A stretch of DNA of 64,000 nt, taken from Bradyrhizobium sp. 190 (GTDB lineage: Bacteria; Pseudomonadota; Alphaproteobacteria; Rhizobiales; Xanthobacteraceae). Shown here piece after piece: positions 53,654 to 62,126 of the stretch; position 1 is the stretch's first letter; each line of letters starts with the position of its first letter. The DNA lies in contig NZ_JADPJL010000068.1 in NCBI RefSeq assembly GCF_023073415.1, positions 310,001 to 374,000 of the forward strand, in the 5' to 3' direction. The notes beneath the pieces were generated by a model, which was given only the letters and a program-made list of their open reading frames with translations, was not told the DNA's origin and did no database searches. The translations under genes were made by a program, and so were the position numbers.

Positions 53654-53920
53654 ATGGCCAATACCACTTCCGCCAAAAAGGCGACCCGCAAGATTGCCCG
53701 CCGCACCATCGTCAACAAATCGCGCCGCACGCAGATGCGCGGCGCGGTCCGCACCGTCGAGGAAGCGATCAAGAGCGGCGATCGCGAGGCGGCGCTCAAG
53801 GCGATGAAGCACGCGGAACCGGAACTGATGCAGGCGGCGCAGCGCAACATCATTCACAGGAACAATGCGAGCCGGAAGGTGTCGCGCCTGACGCACGCAA
53901 TCGCCAAGCTCGCGAAGTGA
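53654..53920 (+). CDS. rpsT: 30S ribosomal protein S20
   Basis: This is an 88-aa basic helical protein of the small ribosomal subunit that binds 16S rRNA. Family features are ANTTSAKKATRKIARRTIVNKSRRTQMRG at the N terminus, VRTVEEAIKSGD and NIIHRNNASRKVSRLTHAIAKL at the C terminus. It is transcribed alone and ends at a strong intrinsic terminator. Position beside dnaA is common in alphaproteobacteria. Confidence 0.97.
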   Translation: MANTTSAKKATRKIARRTIVNKSRRTQMRGAVRTVEEAIKSGDREAALKAMKHAEPELMQAAQRNIIHRNNASRKVSRLTHAIAKLAK

Positions 53921-53941
53921 ACTGACAGATAGATATTCGTC

Positions 53942-53974
53942 AAAAGCCCGGCCTCGCCGGGCTTTTGTTTTTTC
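53942..53974 (+). terminator. Rho-independent terminator of rpsT
   Basis: An 11-bp stem AAAAGCCCGGC/GCCGGGCTTTT with a CTC loop, running into TTTTGTTTTTT, 21 nt after the rpsT stop. Confidence 0.93.
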
Positions 53975-54934
53975 AGTCATGCTGGCGTGCGAGCATGAAC
54001 CCGAAAAACCATTTCACCGCGCACGCGCATCCTGTTGCATTTCGGGCTCACGCGAAAAGAGCGACTGTGACAATTCAATTGTCCCGTTGCTGAGCACCGG
54101 ATTACGTGTCACATTTCTAGCGCCCGTAATTTTACGAGGTGCAATTTGGCGCACCGGCGTTGTCGTGAGCTTTTGCGAGAAGCGTAAGCACGACGGCTGA
54201 CCAATCCGACGCCGGCTTCTTCTGCCCGCATCGCTGCCGCGCAGGGTTACCCTGAAAAACAATTCCGAAAAACTTCGTCTCGCTAATCACTTATCCACAT
54301 AGCGACCGCAAGCGCTTCGAAAAATGGTCCCGGTAACCACGATTGTAACGGTTTCTTAAAAAATTTTGCGAGTGCAGCGAAAATTGTCACGCTCGTTCGC
54401 GCCGCGCGATTCTGCGCGCTGATTCAAAAACTTGGTGTGGAGTTTCGCAATTGCAGTGTTGCAACACCGCCGAAGACTCCGGCAACAGCGTCGAATCACG
54501 GATTGTCAGAAATCGCGCTTGGTGTATTTGTTACTCGTTCGCGACGTTCAAGGCTCTCCTGACCAGCGCGGTATGAGACCCAAGAGCGGACGTGCAAATC
54601 GGCGGCGGTGTGCGCGTTAGCGACGCTTTCCAAGCGAAGCTGAGTTGGTAACTCATAGCAATATGAGAGCGGTTGTTCTGTGTCTAAATTTCCCGGCGTG
54701 GCGCTCGCGTTCAGCGCGTTCCGGACAAGGGAAATAAGGCAGGGGGAATAAGAAGCAGACCGGCGATGCAACGACTGGGAACACGGAGATCGTGAACGTG
54801 TTGAAGACGACAGACTGAGATACGCGGCGGCGCAGCGGTCGGACAAGCGGATGTTCGGTAGCAGCAGACTGGCTTTGAAACACTGGTAATGTGATTGCTC
54901 GCCGCGCGTTCTCGCGGCGAGAGGGGGAGGTACT
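53975..54934. other. Gene-poor region upstream of dnaA, possible origin or control region
   Basis: About 960 bp without a supported gene. It contains a perfect DnaA box TTATCCACA (54291-54299), followed 51 bp later by an AT-rich tract GTTTCTTAAAAAATTTTGCG (54351-54370), the most AT-rich stretch nearby. It also holds two GANTC (CcrM-type) sites (54421 and 54493), with two more at 54945 and 54992. One box alone is enough for dnaA autoregulation but few for a full origin. Further non-consensus boxes could not be identified by eye. Confidence 0.45.
54898..54922. promoter_or_regulatory. GC-rich hairpin before the dnaA leader ORF
   Basis: CTCGCCGCG/CGCGGCGAG with a short loop, ending just before the GGGGGAGG ribosome site of the small ORF at 54935. 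It could sequester or expose that site. Confidence 0.45.
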
Positions 54935-55060
54935 ATGCTTTACGGAATCAACGCGACATTCGGCACGCTCATTTCCATCGAGACCGCTTCTGAATCCCTG
55001 GACATCGTTTTCAGTCGTCCTCCCACGCGAACTCCGGCTAGACCGGCGAGTACGCGCTGA
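54935..55060 (+). CDS. Possible 41-aa leader peptide upstream of dnaA
   Basis: This short frame has one of the best ribosome sites in the window (GAGGGGGAGG, 5 nt before ATG). It encodes 41 aa: a mildly hydrophobic first half (LYGINATFGTLISIETASESL) and an Arg/Pro-rich second half (SRPPTRTPARPASTR). It ends 182 nt before dnaA. No homologue is recalled. Either a small protein or a regulatory upstream ORF is possible. Confidence 0.35.
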   Translation: MLYGINATFGTLISIETASESLDIVFSRPPTRTPARPASTR

Positions 55061-55242
55061 CCTCGCGGTAGCCTCTCACTCCATCCAGCCCTTGATCTGA
55101 GCAACGGCGATTCCGCCGAATGTCCGATCTATGTCTGGTGGCTGAAGCTCCGCGCCGAGGTCAGGTCTGGCAGGGAACCTGCAAGGCAACCCGCCGGCCG
55201 ATTTCACAAGCACCATTACTCATTCAGAAAAGTTCTCAGGCA

Positions 55243-56673
55243 ATGACAAATATGGAACAGGATCGCTGGTCGCGCGTGAAGGGGCGGTTGCGGACGACTG
55301 TGGGCGAGGATGTCTATACGAGCTGGTTTGCGCGCATGGATCTGGAAGGCGTGCAGGACGAAAGCGTGCATCTCTCGGTTCCGACCCGGTTCCTCAAGAG
55401 CTGGATCCAGGCGCATTATGCCGACCGTGTCCTGACCTGCTGGCAGGCCGAGATGCCGGAAGTGCACCGGATCGACCTCACCGTGCGCACCGCGATGCGT
55501 TGCGCCGCGCCGGCCAAGGAGGCCACTGCACCGGCTGATCAACGCCGCACCGAGCAGGCCAATGGCCGGCACGCGCCAGAATTGCGCGCGACTGCGACGG
55601 CGCCGGTATCCGCCAGCCACGATGCGCTCGGCGGCTCTCCGCTCGACCCGCGCCTGACCTTTGCAAGCTTCGTGATCGGCCGCTCCAACACGCTGGCGCA
55701 TGCGGCCGCACGTCAGGTCGCCGAAGGACGCCGCGGCGATCCCGTGATGTTCAACCCGCTCTACATTCACGCCGGTGTCGGCCTCGGCAAAACCCATCTG
55801 TTGCAGGCGGTAACGTGGGCGGGCAACTCGGGGAGCGAGCGCAAGGTGCTCTATCTCACCGCCGAGAAGTTCATGTACGGCTTCGTCGCCGCGTTGAAGA
55901 CGCAGACGGCGCTGGCCTTCAAGGAAGCGCTGCGCGGCATCGACGTGCTCGTGATCGACGATTTGCAGTTCCTGCAGGGCAAGTCGACCCAGGCCGAGTT
56001 CTGCCACACGCTGAACGCGCTGATCGATGCCGGACGTCAGGTGGTGATCGCCGCCGATCGCCCGCCGTCCGATCTCGAGAGCCTCGACGATCGCGTGCGC
56101 TCGCGACTGGCCGGCGGCCTTGTCGTGGAGATGGGTTCGCTCGGCGAAGAGCTGCGGCTCGGAATCCTGAAGTCGCGCGTGGCAGCTGCGCGTGCGCATC
56201 ACGCGAGCTTCGACGTGCCGGAAGCGGTGCTGGATTATCTGGCGCGCACCATCACCCATAACGGCCGCGACCTCGAAGGCGCCATCAACCGCCTGCTCGC
56301 GCATTCCAAACTGAACAACCAGCCGGTGACGCTGGAAATGGCCGAGCGCGAGGTGCGCGACCTGATCCGTCCGCAGGAACCGAAGCGGATCAAGATTGAG
56401 GACATCCAGCGGGTGGTCGCCCGGCAATACAATGTCAGCCGTTCGGACCTGCTCTCCTCGCGGCGGACCGCGAACGTGGTTCGGCCGCGCCAGGTCGCGA
56501 TGTATCTGGCGAAGACGCTGACGCTGCGTTCGCTGCCCGAGATCGGCCGCCGGTTCGGCGGACGCGACCACACCACGGTGCTGCACGCCGTGCGCAAGAT
56601 CGAGGCACTGGTGGCCCGGGATATCGCGCTGTCCGAAGAAGTCGAGTCGCTGAAGCGGCAATTGCAGGAATAG
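55243..56673 (+). CDS. dnaA: Chromosomal replication initiator protein DnaA
   Basis: This is a 476-aa AAA+ initiator that binds DnaA boxes and opens the origin. Domain I is at the N terminus (EQDRWSRVKGRL, YTSWFARMDLEG), domain II is the linker at about 90-145, and domain III has Walker A HAGVGLGKTHLL and Walker B VLVIDDLQFLQGK. Domain IV ends in the DNA-binding signature RRFGGRDHTTVLHAVRKIE. The ATG giving MTNMEQDRWSR is chosen as the family N terminus. An in-frame start at 55120 would add 41 unconserved residues. The long untranslated leader suggests post-transcriptional control. Confidence 0.96.
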   Translation: MTNMEQDRWSRVKGRLRTTVGEDVYTSWFARMDLEGVQDESVHLSVPTRFLKSWIQAHYADRVLTCWQAEMPEVHRIDLTVRTAMRCAAPAKEATAPADQRRTEQANGRHAPELRATATAPVSASHDALGGSPLDPRLTFASFVIGRSNTLAHAAARQVAEGRRGDPVMFNPLYIHAGVGLGKTHLLQAVTWAGNSGSERKVLYLTAEKFMYGFVAALKTQTALAFKEALRGIDVLVIDDLQFLQGKSTQAEFCHTLNALIDAGRQVVIAADRPPSDLESLDDRVRSRLAGGLVVEMGSLGEELRLGILKSRVAAARAHHASFDVPEAVLDYLARTITHNGRDLEGAINRLLAHSKLNNQPVTLEMAEREVRDLIRPQEPKRIKIEDIQRVVARQYNVSRSDLLSSRRTANVVRPRQVAMYLAKTLTLRSLPEIGRRFGGRDHTTVLHAVRKIEALVARDIALSEEVESLKRQLQE

Positions 56674-56994
56674 GAACAGCACTGGCTCCTCCCCAGCCTC
56701 TCCCGCCCTGATCCAATCGAAGTCGGATTTATCCGACTTCGATAGTGATAAGGTACCCAACTCGGGTAAACCCGAGTTGGGTGGGGCGGGAGAATTTTTT
56801 TCTGCCGCCATTTTTCGCCGCAAAAGTGGGGAACGGGGTGCTCTCTCCCTTGCACCGGCGCCCCATCCGCGCCACCTTGCGGTCCCCCCGGGGGTTTGAT
56901 CAAATCCGATCCTGATCCGGCTTTTCGGGTTTCCAATGCCGCGGCGCTGCCTTTCCGGGCCGCCCGGCTTTTTCCATCTCTGGCGGGTATTGCA
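56674..56994. other. dnaA-dnaN intergenic region with two tandem palindromes
   Basis: This 321-bp gap contains a perfect 13-bp palindrome with a 2-nt loop (56716-56743, ATCGAAGTCGGAT arms), and 12 bp later a perfect 12-bp palindrome with a 2-nt loop (56756-56781, CCCAACTCGGGT arms). A T-rich tract (AATTTTTTTCT, about 56793-56803) follows. The pair could terminate dnaA transcription, with dnaN having its own promoter in the remaining 190 bp. Confidence 0.75.
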
Positions 56995-58113
56995 ATGAAG
57001 GTCACCGTCGAACGCGCGCAACTGCTGAAATCGCTTGGCCACGTCCATCGTGTGGTCGAGCGCCGCAACACCATCCCGATCCTCGGCAACGTGCTGGTCC
57101 GCGCCGAAAACGCCAGGCTGTCGCTGAAGGCGACCGACCTCGACCTGGAGGTGACCGAAACGCTGGCGGCGGAAACCGCGACCGGCGGCTCCACCACCGT
57201 GCCGGCGCACATGTTCTACGATATCGTCCGCAAACTGCCCGATGGCGCGCAGATCGTGCTGGAAGCCGACGGCGACCGTTCGGTGCTGGCGATCCGCGCC
57301 GGCCGCTCGCGCTTCACGCTGCAGACCTTGCCCGAAAGCGACTTCCCGGATCTCGCCGCCGGCGACATGACGCATTCGTTCGCGCTGCCCGCCACCGACG
57401 TCAAGCGTCTGATCGACCGCACGCAGTTTGCGATCTCGACCGAAGAGACCCGCTACTACCTCAACGGCATCTACCTGCACACGGCCGGCAGCGCCAAGGC
57501 GGCAACGCTTCGCGGCGTGGCGACCGACGGGCATCGGCTGGCGCAGATCGATCTGGCGCTGCCCTCTGGCGCCACCGGCATGCCCGGCGTGATCGTTCCG
57601 CGCAAGACGGTCGGCGAGGTGCAGCGGCTGATCGAGGACAATGAAGCCGAAGTCAAAATCGAACTCTCGCAGGGCAAGATCCGCTTCACCCTCGGCAATG
57701 TGGTGCTGACCTCGAAACTGATCGACGGAACTTTCCCGGATTACGGCCGCGTCATTCCGCAGAACAATGACAAGGAACTGATCGTCGACAAGAAGGACTT
57801 TGAGGCTGCCGTAGACCGCGTCTCGACCATTTCCAGCGAGCGCGGCCGTGCCGTGAAACTCGCATTGTCTTCGGGCAAGCTGGTGCTGTCGGTGACCAAT
57901 CCGGATTCCGGCAGCGCTACCGAAGAACTGGAAGTCGAATACGCCTCCGACGCGCTCGATATCGGCTTCAACTCACGCTATCTGCTCGACATCGCCGCCC
58001 AGATCGAAGGCGAAGTCGCCGTGCTGCGCCTCGCCGATCCCGGCTCGCCGACGCTGGTGCAAGACAAGGAAAATAAGGGCGCGCTCTACGTGCTGATGCC
58101 GATGCGGGTGTGA
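56995..58113 (+). CDS. dnaN: DNA polymerase III beta subunit (sliding clamp)
   Basis: This is a 372-aa clamp protein that encircles DNA and tethers polymerase III. Its three topologically similar domains are visible: MKVTVERAQLLKSLGHVHRVVERRNTIPILGNVLV at the start, a central FAISTEETRYYLNGIYLH, and VATDGHRLAQ, with the C-terminal ALYVLMPMRV closing strand. The start is the ATG at that N terminus. It normally precedes recF directly; here a DUF559 gene lies between, with its possible GTG start overlapping the dnaN stop. Confidence 0.97.
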   Translation: MKVTVERAQLLKSLGHVHRVVERRNTIPILGNVLVRAENARLSLKATDLDLEVTETLAAETATGGSTTVPAHMFYDIVRKLPDGAQIVLEADGDRSVLAIRAGRSRFTLQTLPESDFPDLAAGDMTHSFALPATDVKRLIDRTQFAISTEETRYYLNGIYLHTAGSAKAATLRGVATDGHRLAQIDLALPSGATGMPGVIVPRKTVGEVQRLIEDNEAEVKIELSQGKIRFTLGNVVLTSKLIDGTFPDYGRVIPQNNDKELIVDKKDFEAAVDRVSTISSERGRAVKLALSSGKLVLSVTNPDSGSATEELEVEYASDALDIGFNSRYLLDIAAQIEGEVAVLRLADPGSPTLVQDKENKGALYVLMPMRV

Positions 58114-58568
58114 GCACTTCCAGCGACGAGGACGCCGACCTTCCCTCTCCCCTTGTGGGAGAGGGTGGCGCCGAACGAAGTTCGGCGACGGGTGAGGGGT
58201 TCGCGCCGCAAACACCAAACCATAGGCCTGTCGCCAAACGCATCCGCGGCTTCGCAAAGAAGATGCGCCACGAGCCCACTGATGCGGAACTAGCGATGTG
58301 GCGGTTGCTTCGTGACCGACGGCTCGCGCAGTTCAAATTTCGTCGGCAAGTCCCCTTCCAAAGCTTCATTCTCGACTTTGTTTGCTTCGAAAAGCGCTTC
58401 ATCATCGAAATTGACGGCAGCCAGCACGCAGCATCCGCGCGTGACGAAGCAGGGGACGCAACCTTGGTGGCGGAAGGCTTTCGAATCGCGCGCTACTGGA
58501 ACAATGACGTGTTGCAACAACCCTCTGCCGTTTTGGAGGACATTTTCGTAAAGCTTGCCGAGCGGTAA
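58110..58568 (+). CDS. DUF559 (Vsr/PD-(D/E)XK-like) endonuclease-domain protein
   Basis: This is a product of up to 152 aa. The conserved domain starts near residue 42: AKRIRGFAKKMRHEPTDAELAMWRLLRDRRL, then FKFRRQVPFQSFILDFVCFEKRFIIEIDGSQHA, the D-(X)n-E-x-D/H core of very-short-patch-repair-like nucleases. The first 30 or so residues translate a repeat element (LPSPLVGEGG...ATGEGF) and are unlikely to be functional; an internal ATG at 58263 is also possible. The GTG start overlaps the dnaN stop by 4 nt. The gene is bounded by 58-bp inverted repeats and splits dnaN from recF. Function of stand-alone DUF559 proteins is unknown. Confidence 0.8.
   Translation: MSTSSDEDADLPSPLVGEGGAERSSATGEGFAPQTPNHRPVAKRIRGFAKKMRHEPTDAELAMWRLLRDRRLAQFKFRRQVPFQSFILDFVCFEKRFIIEIDGSQHAASARDEAGDATLVAEGFRIARYWNNDVLQQPSAVLEDIFVKLAER
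58144..58201. repeat. 58-bp inverted repeat, left end of the DUF559 cassette
   Basis: CCTCTCCCCTTGTGGGAGAG at the outer end and GACGGGTGAGGGGTT at the inner end. Between them is a hairpin with stem CCGAAC/GTTCGG. Its reverse complement matches 58570-58627 except inside that hairpin. Confidence 0.93.
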
Positions 58569-58569
58569 G

Positions 58570-58627
58570 AACCCCTCACCCGTCGCCTCACTTCGTGAGG
58601 CGCCACCCTCTCCCACAAGGGGAGAGG
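58570..58627. repeat. 58-bp inverted repeat, right end of the DUF559 cassette
   Basis: The outer arms are identical to the left copy in reverse complement. The internal hairpin is different in sequence (CCTCAC/GTGAGG, TTC loop) but equally well paired. Confidence 0.93.
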
Positions 58628-58653
58628 GGAAGAAAGACCGACATCGACTCAGC

Positions 58654-59793
58654 ATGACCCCTTCCCGCATCCATCGCCTCAACCTCACGCACTTCCGCAA
58701 CTATCGCGCGGCGAGCGTGCAGGCGCGCGGGGATGTCGTGGTGCTGGTGGGGCCGAACGGCGCCGGCAAGACCAATTGCCTGGAGGCGATCTCGTTTCTC
58801 TCGCCGGGGCGCGGCCTGCGGCGCGCGACGCTGGAGGATGTGGCGGACAACCAGGGCGACGGCTCCTGGGCGGTGTCGGCCGAGGTCGAGGGCGCGCTGG
58901 GGCTTGCCACGCTCGGCACCGGTCTCGATGCGCCGGCCGCGGAGGCGGCGTCAACCAGCCGGCGCTGCCGGATCGACCGCGAGCCGGTGAGCTCGGCAAC
59001 GGCCTTTGGCGATCATTTGCGCATGGTGTGGCTGACGCCCGCGATGGACGGGCTGTTTCTCGGCGCCGCTTCCGAGCGGCGGCGCTTCTTCGACCGGCTG
59101 GTGCTGGCGATCGACAGCGAACATTCCAGCCGCGTCTCGGCGCTGGAGCGCTCGTTGCGCTCGCGCAACCGCCTGCTCGAAGTGCGCAACTATGACGACC
59201 ATTGGTGCGACGCGATCGAGCGCGAAACCGCCGAGCTTGCGGTAGCGGTCGCGGCCACCCGCGGCCAGACGGTGACGCGACTGGCGGCGATGCTGCGCGA
59301 ACGTGGGCAAGCTTCGGCCTTTCCGTCGGCACAGATCATGCTCGACGGCTGGATGGAAAATGCGCTGGTCAACCAGTCCGGGACATCCGTCGAAGACCGT
59401 TACCGCGAAATCCTGCGCGCCGGCCGCGCCCGCGACGCCGCGGCCGGTCGCACGCTGGACGGTCCTCACCTCACCGACCTGCAGGTGGTCTATGCGCCGA
59501 AGAGCATGCCGGCGCGCGACGCTTCCACCGGCGAGCAAAAGGCGCTGCTGATCGGGCTGGTGCTGGCCCATGCCACGCTGGTTGCCGAAATGACCGGCAT
59601 CGTGCCGCTGCTGCTACTCGACGAGGTCGTCGCCCATCTCGACCCCAACAGGCGCAAGGCACTGTTCGATGAACTCGCAAAGCTCGGCGCGCAGGTCTGG
59701 ATGACCGGCGCCGATCCGGCCGCATTCGTCGACATCGGCGCGACCGGCGAGATTTTCGACGTGGAATCCGGTCAGGTGAGCCGCCGCGGCTGA
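58654..59793 (+). CDS. recF: DNA replication and repair protein RecF
   Basis: This is a 379-aa SMC-like ATPase that loads RecA at gapped DNA during recombinational repair. Walker A is VGPNGAGKTNCLEAI (about 30). The RecF signature region is YAPKSMPARDASTGEQKALLIGL, and Walker B is LLLLDEVVAHLDPNRR. The ATG giving MTPSRIHRLNLTHFRNYR is chosen as the family N terminus. An earlier in-frame start would translate the right repeat of the DUF559 cassette. Only 26 bp separate that repeat from the recF start. Confidence 0.95.
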   Translation: MTPSRIHRLNLTHFRNYRAASVQARGDVVVLVGPNGAGKTNCLEAISFLSPGRGLRRATLEDVADNQGDGSWAVSAEVEGALGLATLGTGLDAPAAEAASTSRRCRIDREPVSSATAFGDHLRMVWLTPAMDGLFLGAASERRRFFDRLVLAIDSEHSSRVSALERSLRSRNRLLEVRNYDDHWCDAIERETAELAVAVAATRGQTVTRLAAMLRERGQASAFPSAQIMLDGWMENALVNQSGTSVEDRYREILRAGRARDAAAGRTLDGPHLTDLQVVYAPKSMPARDASTGEQKALLIGLVLAHATLVAEMTGIVPLLLLDEVVAHLDPNRRKALFDELAKLGAQVWMTGADPAAFVDIGATGEIFDVESGQVSRRG

Positions 59794-59921
59794 CCCAAAT
59801 AGGCCCGGTTTGAACCTAATCCCGTGCCGGCGCGACTAGTTTTCGGAAACGGCGTCAACGACGCCGCGGCCCTTGCGGCCACGCGGCCATCGTTCGTACG
59901 CAACAAATACCGGAGACGAAA

Positions 59922-62117
59922 ATGCCTGAGATCGCGCGCGGGATCGTCCCGGCCGGAAAACGCCTGCTGCCGCTGATCTTCCTGCTCGCGGTCGGCGCGC
60001 CGCTAGCGGCGAAGGCCGACAACGGCATCGTGGACGTCCGCGCGCTGCCGCGCCTGGAAGGCGCCGTCGAAGATTCCTCGCGCACACAGTCCTACAGCAT
60101 GAGCTACAGCGTTCCGACCGTGGTCGCACTCTCGAGCCCTGCCACTCAAAAGCTGCTCGCCGCCGATGGCTGGGTTCAATATACCCGCCCCCTCGACGAG
60201 AAGAGCACTTCCCTGACTTTCAAGAAAGCTCAGCAGGGCCTTCGCGTATCCTTCTTGCAAAGCCCCGGGCGGCCCGATCAGTCGGTGGTTTCCTACACCG
60301 CCGAGCGGATCACCGCGAATGTACCCTTCCCGCTCGATGCGACCGATATCGTGTTCGACCAGAACCGGCCCTATCTCGGCTGCGTCGCGCCGCTCGCGCT
60401 CGACGCGACACTCGATTTCTTGCGCAAGGAGATGGTCGCGATCGGCTGGAAACCGCTCTCCGCCGCCGATGCCACGGCGCGGTGGCCTAACGCGGAGTTT
60501 AGCGAGACGGTCCAGAACGGCGTCCGCGCCTATTACAGCCATGACGATGGCGATGGCTTCTATCGGCAGCGACCGATCATGCTGACGCTGCTGCGTCGCG
60601 ACGACGGCAAGACCGGCCTGGAAATCCGGGTCGCGCCGTTCGCGCTGCCGCAGACGTTGGAGGCCGATTCCGAGATGGCTGGCCTGCCGCGGCCGAAGCC
60701 GACCAGGACCGCGAAGAGTTCCGGCGGCTCGGACTCTGTTCGCCGCCAGATCGAGGTCGCCGTTGTCGCCGAGCTGCCAGCAACACTTGCCTTCTATCGC
60801 CACGAACTCGCAAGCCGCAACTGGACCGAAGAGACGAACGGCGCGGTCGTCACGCCTGATAGCGTTACACTGAGGTTCTCCTCCGCCGAGCAGACCGCAA
60901 CGCTGACGCTTGGACGCAAGTACGATCTGACCGTTGTCAGTCTCGTCACGCAGATGACGGAAGCGGCGCTGGCCGCGCGCGCCAGGGCGAAGAAGGAGGC
61001 CGACGCGAAGTTCATGAGCGATGCCGCCGCGATGGCGAAGCAGGTGATCGCCGCCGACGAGGCGCGGCGGGTCGCGCAGGCCGCCAATCTCTCGGATGCG
61101 CCGCTGCGCCCGCTCGCCGACAGCGCAACCCCGGTGCCGCTGCCGGAGAATGCGGAAAACGTAAAATTCGACGGCGCCGACGGCAGGCTCGGATTCGATT
61201 CCGCCTTCAGCGTGAGGGCGATCGCCGCATTCTATCGCGGTTCGCTGAAGTCGCAGGGCTGGAAGGAGCGGCCTTCGGTCATCAATCAGGCCAACATGGT
61301 CGTGATGGACTTCTCCAAAGGCGGCAAGGCGTTCTCGCTCACCGCCATGCAGATGGGGCCCAAGGTCAAGGTCAGCGCCGATGGTACCGGCCTGGTCATG
61401 GCGAACGCCAAAATGGCCGCCAAGGCTGACGGAGCCGGCGCTCAGGCCTCCAACGAACCGGGGACCAATGAACCCAGCGCCAAGACCGCCGACGAGGTTC
61501 TCGAAGCCGAGCCCGATTCGCCGTTGCCGGTGCCGAGCAAACGCACCATGCGCTCGATCGGCACCGGAAAGATGCCCGGCAGCGACGCACCGTTCCGCAG
61601 GGAGCTCGAGGCCAGCGTTCCCGCCACGCTCAATTCGGTGCTCGTCTTCTACCGCAGCGAACTCGGCAAACGCGGCTGGCAGGAGACGGCGGAAGGCGCC
61701 GTCGTGAAGCCTGATCAGGTGCAGCTCGCGTTCACCTCGCCCGACGGACCGGCGACGCTCAGACTCGGCCGCAGCAAGGGCGAGACCACGATCAATCTCG
61801 CCCAGAAATATCCGGCCGCAGCCGCCAAGGCCGACGTCGTACCGAAGCCCGGTCAGTCGAAGCTGATGTTCGGCAATATCGGCAAGAGCGAGGCTACGGT
61901 TTCGATCAACAAGCAGACGATCAGGATCGCGGCCGGCGCCGGCGGACCGCAATCGCCAAGGCCTCCGATGATCGATCTGCCGCCAGGCAAATACCAGTAT
62001 GCGCTGAAAATCGCGGGCGGGCCGGCGCGCAACAACCAGATCGAGATCGGCGCCGGCGATACCTGGGGCGTGATGATCGGGCCCGGCGGTGACGTGCTGC
62101 CGTTGCAGATGTATTGA
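59922..62117 (+). CDS. Large exported protein with repeated domains, unknown function
   Basis: This is a 731-aa protein with a signal peptide (RLLPLIFLLAVGAPLAAKA). At least four related segments each begin with a helix like FYR-x-EL-x-x-RGW and run into a beta-rich stretch: LDFLRKEMVAIGWKPL (about 165), LAFYRHELASRNWTEE (about 288), AAFYRGSLKSQGWKER (about 436) and LVFYRSELGKRGWQET (about 575). The segments at about 288 and 575 continue similarly (V-x-PD-x-V-x-L-x-F-x-S, then TATLTLGR / PATLRLGR). The C-terminal 100 residues (TVSINKQTIRIAAG...GKYQYALKIAGG) resemble a beta sandwich. No known family function is recalled. GGAGACGAAA precedes the ATG. Confidence 0.75.
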   Translation: MPEIARGIVPAGKRLLPLIFLLAVGAPLAAKADNGIVDVRALPRLEGAVEDSSRTQSYSMSYSVPTVVALSSPATQKLLAADGWVQYTRPLDEKSTSLTFKKAQQGLRVSFLQSPGRPDQSVVSYTAERITANVPFPLDATDIVFDQNRPYLGCVAPLALDATLDFLRKEMVAIGWKPLSAADATARWPNAEFSETVQNGVRAYYSHDDGDGFYRQRPIMLTLLRRDDGKTGLEIRVAPFALPQTLEADSEMAGLPRPKPTRTAKSSGGSDSVRRQIEVAVVAELPATLAFYRHELASRNWTEETNGAVVTPDSVTLRFSSAEQTATLTLGRKYDLTVVSLVTQMTEAALAARARAKKEADAKFMSDAAAMAKQVIAADEARRVAQAANLSDAPLRPLADSATPVPLPENAENVKFDGADGRLGFDSAFSVRAIAAFYRGSLKSQGWKERPSVINQANMVVMDFSKGGKAFSLTAMQMGPKVKVSADGTGLVMANAKMAAKADGAGAQASNEPGTNEPSAKTADEVLEAEPDSPLPVPSKRTMRSIGTGKMPGSDAPFRRELEASVPATLNSVLVFYRSELGKRGWQETAEGAVVKPDQVQLAFTSPDGPATLRLGRSKGETTINLAQKYPAAAAKADVVPKPGQSKLMFGNIGKSEATVSINKQTIRIAAGAGGPQSPRPPMIDLPPGKYQYALKIAGGPARNNQIEIGAGDTWGVMIGPGGDVLPLQMY

Positions 62118-62126
62118 CGTAGGCCG

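Noticed and set aside
58555..58653. Upstream extension of recF by 33 codons
   Set aside because: The added residues are a translation of the inverted repeat. The conserved RecF N terminus begins at 58654.
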